Of a stretch of 64,000 bases of DNA, positions 9,901 to 18,516 are shown in pieces; the first letter of the stretch is position 1, and each line of letters begins with the position of its first letter. The position numbers and the translations under genes are program-made. The notes under the pieces are model-generated. The model did not search any database and had not been told where the DNA came from. It saw only the letters and a list, made by a program, of their open reading frames with translations. The stretch lies in NCBI GenBank assembly GCA_019828595.1, contig JAHQRK010000004.1, positions 1,178,001 through 1,242,000 on the forward strand, written 5' to 3'. Source of the stretch: Aphanomyces cochlioides. Its lineage: Eukaryota; Oomycota; Saprolegniomycetes; Saprolegniales; Verrucalvaceae.

Positions 9901-10997
9901 AGGTCTCGCACTCGATCCACCAGCACTGCATCTTGACGCATGTTGGGGACTTGCAAAAGCGAAGCGATCTCGACAGCTAACTTCTTCAACGGCAGACGTT
10001 GTTTCTCCAATCGTTGAGAATGGAATTCTTTGAGTTGGGAGCGGATATCATTGACCAGCATGTCGTAGGCCTTGGAGATATTGTGGAATGATGGAGACTT
10101 GTCCAAAAATCGATCCAGACATCCATGAACAATCTCGGCCGCTCGTGGTAGACGAAGTAGCCAAGTTGGAGCTTTCCATGATCCAGAGCCATGGCGCAAT
10201 GTTTGACGCTTTGAGATGATACGACAAGCCACGTGGTCAGCCTGTGGAACGTGTGGCATGTGCGTCGCCTTCCAATGACGAAGACCCGCCAAGGTGGACG
10301 AACAAAAGATGTAGTCGAGTCGGTTGGTGAGTGTGGGACTTGTGAAGGCTCGTGCCACGGGGTTTTGACGGCGAAACAGATCCACCAGAGACAAACTGTG
10401 CATCCATTGTTCCAGTTGAAGGGTGCCGGCCATGGTGGAGGTACTGGGTCTCAACGAATCCAAATCTTTGTTGAGAGTGCAGTTGAAATCTCCTCCAACA
10501 ATGTGGAGCGCATGTGGAGGAAAGTCGCGTGGCAATTCTTCGAAGTAACTTGCTCGTTGTTGGAAGGCTGCCGGCGCATAGATATTGTGGAGAACGACTG
10601 TCAGTGGACCCAGAGTACATCGCACTTGTAGATAACGACCACGAAGCACTGGGTTGTCATGAGGGACTTGAGTGGCGTTCTTCAAAGGAGAGTGAGGATG
10701 TATCAACGTAGCCAGACCTCCAGTGGCTGGCGACGTGGATACTTCAGGGTAAATAGGCTCTTCAAAGAACAAAGAGCCTTCGTGGTTTGTGATGCGTTGC
10801 CAATGGAACGCAACACGGTCGTGGAGACTTGGCGTGCGGAAACGGGTTTCTTGGATAAAGGAAACGTCGTGAACACTTGATAGTTTGTCGAGGATGTACC
10901 GATGGCTGTTGGAGAAGCCATTGGTGTTGAGGGAGATGATTTGTGGGTCCCAGTCCACGAGTTCAGTTGGGACATCGGAGAAGTTGTTGTCAATCAT
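6942..10997 (-). CDS. ORF2 of copy B: endonuclease-reverse transcriptase, intact
   Basis: 1,351 aa from ATG 10997; the GTG just upstream is less likely. It should nick target DNA and reverse-transcribe the element RNA from the nick. The APE-like endonuclease spans residues about 17-260, with N24, E50 (QETRF), Y140, the GGDFN motif with D170 and N172, D228 (LDYIF) and D254-H255. The reverse transcriptase spans about 520-830: RPISLLN, LLDFEKAFD with D626 (motif A), GVLQGDPLSPLLF, and FADD with D727-D728. The C-terminal zinc motif is C1203-X2-C1206-X7-H1214-X4-C1219. I recognise no RNase H domain. Family: L1-like, by domain order. Substitutions specific to this copy include AYLFRVL and HSISLPV. 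It lies 78 nt after ORF1 in the same frame. Confidence 0.93.
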   Translation of the reverse strand: MIDNNFSDVPTELVDWDPQIISLNTNGFSNSHRYILDKLSSVHDVSFIQETRFRTPSLHDRVAFHWQRITNHEGSLFFEEPIYPEVSTSPATGGLATLIHPHSPLKNATQVPHDNPVLRGRYLQVRCTLGPLTVVLHNIYAPAAFQQRASYFEELPRDFPPHALHIVGGDFNCTLNKDLDSLRPSTSTMAGTLQLEQWMHSLSLVDLFRRQNPVARAFTSPTLTNRLDYIFCSSTLAGLRHWKATHMPHVPQADHVACRIISKRQTLRHGSGSWKAPTWLLRLPRAAEIVHGCLDRFLDKSPSFHNISKAYDMLVNDIRSQLKEFHSQRLEKQRLPLKKLAVEIASLLQVPNMRQDAVLVDRVRDLQKQIHELQDRDKQFRQDQAFQLHLYKAERSSKFHFMSPVPTPLKKTVFKELVDVNGNVVSNQQGMSDVLVDYYKDLFAAPEVQRSGDEVSSFLTPLTRHKQLPEQAQKELSAPLRANEFYHAIRHSSSNSAPGPNALPFEVLKLAPHKWSLVLELLFTHQLHSHPRLTPMQLVSTLVLLHKKGPKSQAKNYRPISLLNTDVKILTSILAYRLQRHIRHIIHPDQQGFIRRSNIQTNIARLDDMLHHIKLHSPSSMVALLDFEKAFDRVDHAYLFRVLRHYGFPETFVDMVRVLYSGRKSRILVNGFLSKPVHISRGVLQGDPLSPLLFVIALEPMCQLLRQHSNYGIKCGDRYHTGSYFADDSQLYAANETCLHRQLALVQTFCDKSGFRLNVDKTQILTYSQLNGNLASLQVTSDSPVKALGILVAPNLSPLARFNYVFEKFVARLSLWLYKARTMAGKVTILHSISLPVLWYQLAFVPADKDLAKKIDKAMLQFMHGEEINPSSSVHGLRLIKKEILFMPKKSGGLGLHHALALWQQHNRSVMIRCIQAITTPPRKSAMSAWITPGYTLLEKAFHPWGSPRDLLLANGSSAFIRQLYKNPNITPMWKALLSSWFESRWTPYGCPNHISSLDVPLWHNSYLPGLEDLYDQCSTSTQDQANVLASLHITKLSHLLTPCQRVWPASILFDKINRACRQANFVPPTKQWISILVTKLSRLFEIVSEEDAPVFHLPTPSSEWMEWHWIIHPDSSPILLALATSKSSKIRASPAVSSSILPTKHLNLPSNFYEDPKRLTQLAAFLQPDHILPRYGEFIFKTLLRANAMQYLFQYQDPKPTCVFCRVNETYEHFLFSCGYGQSVWYSFKTIQRLLECSFPSTCLEMFYETPKPSDGYYIRGYLKIWPIVRACVYYQIWLQRADRTFRPDLTAKSPMEVAIHAASLIKLHLQQLLVDLPLKKGYTKVFNVLKHLSSDPWLRQHAIPDSVVS

Positions 10998-11075
10998 CAC
11001 GAGTACAGATGAAAATGAGTAGAATGGAGGGGTCAGAGGGGAGGTTGAAATGGATTGAAGCAGGGGATAGAAGCC

Positions 11076-11119
11076 TTAGAGTTGATCGTCCTCCAAATCG
11101 AGGGGATCAATTTCGTCGG
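11076..11119 (-). pseudogene. ORF1 of copy B, last codons (residues about 999-1012)
   Basis: This is the 3' stub of B's ORF1, ending in the TAA at 11076-11078. It is separated from the rest of the gene by the insertion of copy C at element position about 3057. Only some 14 codons lie on this side. Confidence 0.85.
11104..11119. repeat. Target-site duplication of copy C (left copy)
   Basis: GGATCAATTTCGTCGG is repeated exactly at 18501-18516, directly flanking copy C apart from two extra C bases at its 5' end (18499-18500). It is 16 bp and ends in GG immediately before the element's 3' terminus. Confidence 0.93.
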
Positions 11120-11265
11120 TTAAATGAGTTGTATTAACCTTATTTTTGAGCAAAGGCCCTAATGACTTACTAATTTGCCTCGTACTGTATAAATAGAACT
11201 TGGAAAACAGAATATGGCAAAGTGGTCATTGAACAGGAGATGAAGTGAGTGAGCCGTTAGCTCAC
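11120..11265 (-). promoter_or_regulatory. 3'UTR of copy C
   Basis: It has the same 146-nt layout as in copy B. The hairpin at 11246-11268 keeps the perfect 9-bp stem but has the loop CGTTA instead of CGTCA. Only the loop base changed and the stem was kept. Confidence 0.82.
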
Positions 11266-14200
11266 TCATGAAACGACGCTGTCAGGAATGATGTGTTGAC
11301 GTAACCAGTGGTCCGAAGATAGATGCTTGAGCACATTGAATACCTTGGTGTATCCCTTCTTGAGAGGGAGATCAACCAGGAGCTGTTGTAGATGTAGCTT
11401 GATCAAAGAGGCAGCATGAATGGCAACTTCCATCGGACTCTTCGCTGTGAGGTCGGGTCGAAAGGTGCGATCGGCACGTTGGAGCCATATTTGATAATAC
11501 ACGCAGGCTCGGACAATCGGCCAGATCTTCAGATAGCCACGGATGTAGTATCCATCGGACGGCTTGGGCGTCTCGTAGAACATTTCCAGACAAGTCGACG
11601 GAAAGGAACACTCGAGTAGTCGCTGGATCGCCTTGAAGAAATACCAAACAGATTGACCATATCCACAAGAGAACAGGAAATGCTCGTACGTCTCATTGAC
11701 ACGACAGAAGACACACGTCGGCTTGGGGTCTTGGTACTGAAACAGATATTGCATGGCGTTGGCGCGGAGAAGGGTCTTGAAAATGAACTCTCCATATCGA
11801 GGGAGAATGTGGTCGGGTTGGAGGAAGGCGGCAAGTTGGGTAAGGCGCTTGGGGTCTTCATAAAAGTTGGATGGCAGGTTGAGATGCTTGGTAGGAAGGA
11901 TGGACGAGCTGACAGCTGGAGAAGCTCTGATCTTAGCCGATTTCGAAGTCGCAAGCGCCAACAAGATCGGACTCGAGTCAGGGTGTATCACCCAGTGCCA
12001 TTCCATCCATTCAGAGCTTGGCGTCGGCAAGTGGAACACGGGAGCATCCTCTTCAGAAACAATCTCAAACAATCGTGATAACTTGGTCACCAAGATTGAG
12101 ATCCATTGTTTCGTTGGAGGGACAAAATTGGCTTGGCGGCAGGCACGGTTGATTTTGTCGAACAAGATCGAAGCTGGCCAAACTCGCTGACACGGAGTCA
12201 ACAAATGCGACAACTTCGTGATGTGAAGCGACGCCAATACATTGGCTTGGTCTTGCGTCGATGTAGAGCACTGATCGTATAGGTCTTCGAGTCCAGGCAG
12301 ATACGAGTTGTGCCAAAGGGGAATATCCAAAGATGAGATGTGATTTGGACAGCCGTACGGAGTCCAGCGAGATTCAAACCAGCTACTCAATAAGGCTTTC
12401 CACATTGGAGTGATATTGGGATTCTTGTACAGTTGTCTGATGAATGCAGAAGAGCCATTTGCCAAGAGGAGATCTCGGGGGGAACCCCATGGATGAAAAG
12501 CCTTCTCGAGGAGAGTATAGCCCGGCGTAATCCAGGCGGACATGGCAGACTTGCGGGGTGGGGTGGTGATGGCTTGAATGCATCTGATCATGACAGAGCG
12601 GTTGTGTTGTTGCCATAAAGCAAGTGCATGGTGCAGGCCTAAGCCACCGGACTTCTTCGGCATGAATAGGATCTCCTTTTTGATCAAACGGAGGCCATGG
12701 ACAGAGGAGGATGGGTTGATTTCTTCACCATGCATAAATTGAAGCATGGCCTTGTCGATCTTTTTGGCCAGGTCTTTGTCGGCAGGGACAAAAGCCAGTT
12801 GGTACCATAACACAGGCAGACATATGCTGTGCAGGATAGTGACTTTTCCGGCCATGGTTCGAGCCTTGTAGAGCCACAAAGACAAGCGAGCCACAAACTT
12901 CTCAAACACGTAATTGAAACGTGCCAATGGAGAAAGATTGGGCGCAACCAAGATACCAAGAGCCTTCACGGGACTGTCGGAAGTAACTTGTAGTGAGGCA
13001 AGGTTCCCATTCAACTGGCTGTAGGTCAGAATTTGGGTCTTGTCTACGTTGAGTCGGAAACCAGACTTGTCGCAAAAGGTTTGAACCAATGCAAGCTGCC
13101 GGTGGAGGCACGTCTCATTTGCCGCATAGAGTTGCGAGTCGTCGGCAAAGTAACTCCCAGTGTGGTAGCGATCCCCACACTTGATGCCATAGTTGGAGTG
13201 TTGCCGTAGGAGTTGGCACATCGGTTCTAAAGCGATCACAAACAGAAGTGGCGACAGTGGATCACCTTGCAACACACCGCGTGAGATGTGAACTGGCTTG
13301 GACAAGAAGCCGTTCACCAAGATGCGAGACTTGCGGCCCGAGTACAGTACGCGAACCATGTCAACAAAGGTTTCGGGAAAGCCATAGTGACGGAGGACGC
13401 GGAGCAAGTACGCGTGGTCCACGCGATCAAAAGCTTTCTCAAAGTCAAGCAGTGCCACCATCGAGGACGGACTGTGTAGTTTGATGTGGTGCAGCATGTC
13501 ATCCAGTCGTGCAATATTGGTTTGGATATTGCTTCGACGGATAAAGCCTTGCTGGTCCGGGTGGATGATGTGTCGAATGTGGCGCTGAAGTCGATAAGCC
13601 AGAATACTCGTCAGGATTTTCACATCCGTGTTGAGTAGGCTAATGGGCCGATAGTTCTTGGCTTGTGACTTGGGGCCTTTCTTGTGCAGCAACACCAGCG
13701 TACTGACAAGTTGCATGGGAGTCAAGCGAGGGTGAGAATGGAGCTGGTGTGTGAATAGCAGCTCCAATACCAACGACCACTTGTGAGGTGCAAGTTTGAG
13801 GACTTCGAATGGCAGAGCGTTGGGACCTGGCGCTGAGTTCGAACTGCTGTGTCGAATAGCATGATAGAACTCGTTGGCGCGCAAGGGAGCCGACAGCTCT
13901 TTCTGGGCTTGCTCTGGCAGTTGCTTGTGTCGAGTCAATGGGGTCAGAAATGACGACACTTCGTCTCCAGATCGCTGCACGTCGGGAGCTGCAAACAAGT
14001 CCTTGTAGTAGTCGACCAGGACGTCAGACATGCCTTGTTGATTGGAGACAACATTTCCATTGACATCCACCAACTCTTTGAAGACTGTCTTCTTCAAGGG
14101 GGTAGGGACAGGAGACATGAAGTGGAACTTGGACGAGCGCTCTGCTTTGTACAAGTGAAGTTGGAACGCCTGGTCTTGACGAAACTGCTTGTCTCGATCT

Positions 14201-15321
14201 TGCAGCTCGTGAATTTGCTTTTGAAGGTCTCGCACTCGATCCACCAGCACTGCATCTTGACGCATGTTGGGGACTTGCAAAAGCGAAGCGATCTCGACAG
14301 CTAACTTCTTCAACGGCAGACGTTGTTTCTCCAATCGTTGAGAATGGAATTCTTTGAGTTGGGAGCGGATATCATTGACCAGCATGTCGTAGGCCTTGGA
14401 GATATTGAGGAATGTTGGAGACTTGTCCAAAAATCGATCCAGACATCCATGAACAATCTCGGCCGCTCGTGGTAGACGAAGTAGCCAAGTTGGAGCTTTC
14501 CATGATCCAGAGCCATGGCGCAATGTTTGACGCTTTGTGATGATACGACAAGCCACGTGGTCAGCCTGTGGAACGTGTGGCATGTGCGTCGCCTTCCAAT
14601 GACAAAGTCCCGCCAAGGTGGACGAACAAAAGATGTAGTCAAGTCGGTTGGTGAGTGTGGGACTTGTGAAGGCTCGTGCCACGGGGTTTTGACGGCGAAA
14701 CAGATCCACCAGAGACAAACTGTGCATCCATTGTTCCAGTTGAAGGGTGCCGGCCATGGTGGAGGTACTGGGTCTCAACGAATCCAAATCTTTGTTGAGA
14801 GTGCAGTTGAAATCTCCTCCAACAATGTGGAGCGCATGTGGAGGAAAGTCGCGTGGCAATTCTTCGAAGTAACTTGCTCGTTCTTGGAAGGCTGCCGGCG
14901 CATAGATATTGTGGAGAACGACTGTCAGTGGACCCAGAGTACATCGCACTTGTAGATAACGACCACGAAGCACTGGGTTGTCATGAGGGACTTGAGTGGC
15001 GTTCTTCAAAGGAGAGTGAGGATGTATCAACGTAGCCAGACCTCCAGTGGCTGGCGACGTGGATACTTCAGGGTAAATAGGCTCTTCAAAGAACAAAGAG
15101 CCTTCGTGGTTTGTGATGCGTTGCCAATGGAACGCAACACGGTCGTGGAGACTTGGCGTGCGGAAACGGGTTTCTTGGATAAAGGAAACGTCGTGAACAC
15201 TTGATAGTTTGTCGAGGATGTACCGATGACTGTTGGAGAAGCCATTGGTGTTGAGGGAGATGATTTGTGGGTCCCAGTCCACGAGTTCAGTTGGGACATC
15301 GGAGAAGTTGTTGTCAATCAT
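11266..15321 (-). CDS. ORF2 of copy C: endonuclease-reverse transcriptase, intact
   Basis: 1,351 aa from ATG 15321 to the TGA at 11266-11268. All catalytic residues listed for copy B are present: QETRF, GGDFN, ADH, LLDFEKAFD, FADD and the CCHC tail. Differences seen by eye are few, for example FQERAS, GLCHWK, PTFLNIS, APDVQR, SLDIPLW and SSDHWLRQH. GLCHWK and FQERAS are shared with copy I. One synonymous change creates a stop in the antisense reading frame at 11617-11619. Nothing suggests loss of function, so this is a candidate active ORF2, although its partner ORF1 in cis is frameshifted. Confidence 0.93.
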   Translation of the reverse strand: MIDNNFSDVPTELVDWDPQIISLNTNGFSNSHRYILDKLSSVHDVSFIQETRFRTPSLHDRVAFHWQRITNHEGSLFFEEPIYPEVSTSPATGGLATLIHPHSPLKNATQVPHDNPVLRGRYLQVRCTLGPLTVVLHNIYAPAAFQERASYFEELPRDFPPHALHIVGGDFNCTLNKDLDSLRPSTSTMAGTLQLEQWMHSLSLVDLFRRQNPVARAFTSPTLTNRLDYIFCSSTLAGLCHWKATHMPHVPQADHVACRIITKRQTLRHGSGSWKAPTWLLRLPRAAEIVHGCLDRFLDKSPTFLNISKAYDMLVNDIRSQLKEFHSQRLEKQRLPLKKLAVEIASLLQVPNMRQDAVLVDRVRDLQKQIHELQDRDKQFRQDQAFQLHLYKAERSSKFHFMSPVPTPLKKTVFKELVDVNGNVVSNQQGMSDVLVDYYKDLFAAPDVQRSGDEVSSFLTPLTRHKQLPEQAQKELSAPLRANEFYHAIRHSSSNSAPGPNALPFEVLKLAPHKWSLVLELLFTHQLHSHPRLTPMQLVSTLVLLHKKGPKSQAKNYRPISLLNTDVKILTSILAYRLQRHIRHIIHPDQQGFIRRSNIQTNIARLDDMLHHIKLHSPSSMVALLDFEKAFDRVDHAYLLRVLRHYGFPETFVDMVRVLYSGRKSRILVNGFLSKPVHISRGVLQGDPLSPLLFVIALEPMCQLLRQHSNYGIKCGDRYHTGSYFADDSQLYAANETCLHRQLALVQTFCDKSGFRLNVDKTQILTYSQLNGNLASLQVTSDSPVKALGILVAPNLSPLARFNYVFEKFVARLSLWLYKARTMAGKVTILHSICLPVLWYQLAFVPADKDLAKKIDKAMLQFMHGEEINPSSSVHGLRLIKKEILFMPKKSGGLGLHHALALWQQHNRSVMIRCIQAITTPPRKSAMSAWITPGYTLLEKAFHPWGSPRDLLLANGSSAFIRQLYKNPNITPMWKALLSSWFESRWTPYGCPNHISSLDIPLWHNSYLPGLEDLYDQCSTSTQDQANVLASLHITKLSHLLTPCQRVWPASILFDKINRACRQANFVPPTKQWISILVTKLSRLFEIVSEEDAPVFHLPTPSSEWMEWHWVIHPDSSPILLALATSKSAKIRASPAVSSSILPTKHLNLPSNFYEDPKRLTQLAAFLQPDHILPRYGEFIFKTLLRANAMQYLFQYQDPKPTCVFCRVNETYEHFLFSCGYGQSVWYFFKAIQRLLECSFPSTCLEMFYETPKPSDGYYIRGYLKIWPIVRACVYYQIWLQRADRTFRPDLTAKSPMEVAIHAASLIKLHLQQLLVDLPLKKGYTKVFNVLKHLSSDHWLRQHIIPDSVVS

Positions 15322-15399
15322 CACGAGTACAGATGAAAATGAGTAGAATGGAGGGGTCAGAGGGGAGGTTGAAATGGATTGAAGCAGGGGATAGAAGCC
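15322..15399 (-). promoter_or_regulatory. ORF1-ORF2 linker without in-frame stop
   Basis: These 78 nt separate the ORF1 TAA (15400-15402) from the ORF2 ATG (15321). Read in the ORF1 frame the linker is open (GFYPLLQSIS, then TSPLTPPFYS, and on into ORF2), so a single TAA divides the two proteins. The same 4,134-base offset between the stop codons of ORF1 and ORF2 holds in copies D, H and I. Matching linkers are at 3007-3084, 10998-11075, 27880-27957, 44095-44172 and 54652-54729. Confidence 0.85.
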
Positions 15400-18300
15400 T
15401 TAGAGTTGATCGTCCTCCAAATCGAGGGGATCAATTTCGTCGGCGTTCATGGAGTGGTGAGCTTTGCTGCAGAGCTCGTCGATGTGGTAATTGTTGGTGA
15501 TGCTTTTGAGCATCGAGATGGCCGACAAGACGGGAGCCGGCAAAGTGAACTTCTCGAGATTGTCGCTGAAGTTTTCGATCAAAGCAAACAGCGACCAGTC
15601 CGTCAAGCAGTTGGTGTCAGGCAATCTTGTTGCTTCTTGGTTCAATAGAACAGTCAGTGCCTCCGAGTTTGTGTAGAGGTCTGGGGCCCGATTTGAGAGG
15701 AATAAGTCAATCGTAGCAAGTGCAAAGAGGATGCGCTTGATCTCTGGTATGTCCGTGGTCAATTCTTCCAAGATTTCTGACGGGTGAATCTTGTATTGAG
15801 CCATGAAGTTGACGTGATGTTTGTAGTTGTGAGGCTTGCCTTGAGCTTTTAACAAAGCCATCTTGCGCTCAATAGTCTTGGTTGCAACAAGTGACTGAAA
15901 CAAACTGAGGTCTTCATCTTGTGCGTACATAGCATGTGCAACGAGCTGAGGATCATCTCGCAAGATGCGTTGACATTCGGTGATACTGCCTTCGACTTTC
16001 TTGTCTCGAATGATCTTCTTCGCCAATTCGAGGTGGGCTGCAGCAGACTTGTTAAGTCGTTGTTTCTTCGCTTTGCCTTTGGTCTTTTTCGGGCGTGGCG
16101 CACTTGAATCTTCCAATACAATTCGAGGCACTGCAAAGTCTTCAAACGAGAGTTCCACGTCGTCTTCTTCGAGGATATGAAAACGGTTGGATGTCGGCAG
16201 GGGATCCAAACGTGGGGACGAAGGCAAAGTACGTTTTGGAGCTGGTCCAGACCGGTAGCCCGTTACCAATTGAAGGTCCAGCGAGTTCTTGGGCTGCTCA
16301 CTTGGTGGAGCAAGAGCGGGCGATTCGTTGGTAGACATTTCCACATCTTCTTGTTGTTTGTCTTGTCCATTGTTGTTAGGGGGATCGCTGTCACCAGACA
16401 TATCGACATCAGAGCCATGAGAAGGAGCTGTTGGCTGTGGTTGTTCATCTTGACCATCTTCAGATGCCTCAGTTGAGTCGGCCTCGCCTTCCGCATTTGT
16501 TCCAGGGTCTTGATCATGATCGTCTCCATCATGTTCAGGTTCTTTTTCTCCTGACGGAGGAGATTTTGCCGCTGCCTTGGCCGCTTTTGCCTTCGCTTTT
16601 TCAGCCTTGGCCTCTGCACGTCGTGAAACAATCGATGGAGGCAATGTCTTGTTCAGAGCAGCGATCTTGTGCTGAAACACGACGACAAAAGGCTGACCCG
16701 ACGGATCCGTAATGGTGATTTCGCGTAGTGCGTCGCCGGATTTTGGCACCAACACTGCTGGAGGCGCAGGCGACTTGAAAATGACTCTCAAATGCGGCGA
16801 CTTGATGTTCTGACCAGCAGTAGGGTTGAATGCTGCTATCACTGACTTGGTCAATGCAGCCATTTTCTTGACAATTGCCTTGGCCATCGAAGGGTGACTG
16901 ACCTTGTTGAACGTAACGTAGTAGTTGTTGCCATAACGCGAGTATTTGGGAACCAGGAAGTCTTTGCCACCAAGTCGAAACGTTGTGCCTCCCATTTCCA
17001 CGCACGTAGACAAGTTGTAACTTGAGATCACAATGGTCTGTGGGTTCTTCTTGTGGATCAAAATGTTCGGAAATTTGGAGCCCCATAACGAACCAGGATT
17101 TTCCTTGACAAATTGATCGCAGATGACTTTTTCGGACCAGTCCTTGTAGGCTTCGCCCAACTTGACTGTGAGCTCGTACACTTGGGACTGGGGGTGAGCA
17201 AAATGTTTTCAATGAAGGCGTCCATGTCACCAGAGTCTTTGTAGAATGCGTCCGCCATGGCCTCGCATCGCGCAATATCGTCATCGGCAATAGCATGAGC
17301 ACCAGTGTTGCGATGTTTCGCGCCTTTGGGAGCATTGCCTTGCTTGGAATCTTTCTTGGACGAAGCTGAATCCTTGCCGGGAGTCTTTTGCGTCCATGGA
17401 TTGGCCTTTTCAGCGTTTTGTTGCTCTTGATCGCCTTGTATTTTGTCTGCCGCGGTAGGAGGATCAACAGCGCCATTTCCTTGAGCAACGGATTTGTCGA
17501 CAATGTCTTGATTTGACTGGTCATTGTCATTGTTTGTCGATTGTTCCTCTTGAATAACTTCTCCAGGAGTATCACACGGCTTCGCTTGGCCGTTAATGTC
17601 GCCTGACCCATCAACCTCAGAGTGAATTTGAGTATTTCCCTCGTCGGTTAAGGCCTCGGTTTCAGTAGAATCCTTCCCCTCGGCGTCTCCAGAGACCATA
17701 TCCACGTCCTCTTGAGATTTTTCTTCTTCCTCTCCCGTTCTAGGAGGCTCAGCACAGGGGGCGACGCGGTTGGTGGCTGCTGGCTCAGTCCCATTGGTCA
17801 CGAGAAAGGCCGGGGCCAGACCCCCAGTGACAGGGGTAGAAGGGGAATCCATGCCATCCCCGCAGCACGGTGACTGGGGTACACCATTGCTCCGGCGAGA
17901 ACCCAAATCGGGATACCGCCCCCGCCCCTCCGAAGAGGCCCCTGGGGGGAAGTAGACAGAACCGCAGGGTGTGCCCATAGGGGGGGCCCTCGTAGCCTCT
18001 AGGGCTGGCATGGACCCCGTTTTCTCGCCGCCTTCACTGGGGATCGACTCCAATTGGAGTCCAGGGAAGCAGCCACCACAGGCACAAGGCCCCAGTGGTT
18101 CGCCCTCCTGAGTGAGGGCTTCGCTAGACAAGTTAACGACAGTGGTCTGGGGGTCAACCACTGACCCACTGAGGTTGACCCCCCCTGGAACTCCGGCGAG
18201 TGGAGCACCAGGTGAAGCGCTGGGGGAGCGAGACGCAGATTGGTCTCCAGAGACGCTGTTGGGGTCGAACTCGACCTCCACTTCGGCCCTAGGGTTAGGT

Positions 18301-18437
18301 GTAGAGACATTACTCACACCACTTCCGCCATCCTGATTGGACGACGAAAGTGGGTGAGGTGATACAATACCTGGAATGATGGTGACTCCGTGAGTGTTGG
18401 TCTCACTGAGCTCGGAACAGCTGTTGGCGTTGGACAT
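15400..18437 (-). pseudogene. ORF1 of copy C, one-base frameshift
   Basis: The gene runs from ATG 18437 to the TAA at 15400. A G run at 17190-17194 has five Gs where most copies have six. This shifts the frame near residue 416 and splits the product into an N-terminal part (open 17058-18437) and a C-terminal part (open 15400-17181). Apart from this the gene is complete, with the Ser/Pro-rich N-terminus, the CACGGC cysteine cluster, acidic stretches, the central domain and the C-terminal helices. A real mutation and a homopolymer base-calling error are equally possible. Confidence 0.85.
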
Positions 18438-18498
18438 TTTGAGCGCGGCGGCACTTGATAACTTCTTGACTTGAGGGGTACGAGGCAAATTCGGAAGT
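18438..18498 (-). promoter_or_regulatory. 5'UTR and 5' terminus of copy C
   Basis: It is 61 nt, beginning ACTTCCG on the element strand. The copy ends here, followed by two extra C bases and then the TSD. The internal promoter expected of a LINE must lie here and/or at the start of ORF1. Confidence 0.75.
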
Positions 18499-18516
18499 CC
18501 GGATCAATTTCGTCGG

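Larger units (their letters stand above)
11120..18498 (-). mobile_element. LINE copy C, full length, inserted in ORF1 of copy B
   Basis: The copy is 7,379 bp because one base is missing from a G run in ORF1. Both termini and a 16-bp TSD are present. It entered B 14 codons before the end of ORF1. ORF2 is intact. It has the TTA loop variant in the stop-codon hairpin, shared with copies F and G. Together with I it is the best reference for the whole element. Confidence 0.94.

Noticed and set aside
15400..15402. TAA read as a sense codon (ciliate-type code)
   Set aside because: No other in-frame TAA or TAG occurs in about 2,300 ORF1 and ORF2 codons, so the standard meaning is kept.
18290..18300. 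TAGGGTTAGG inside ORF1, resembling telomere repeats
   Set aside because: A single 10-base match within coding sequence in an element of over 7 kb is compatible with chance. There are no tandem telomere units in the window.
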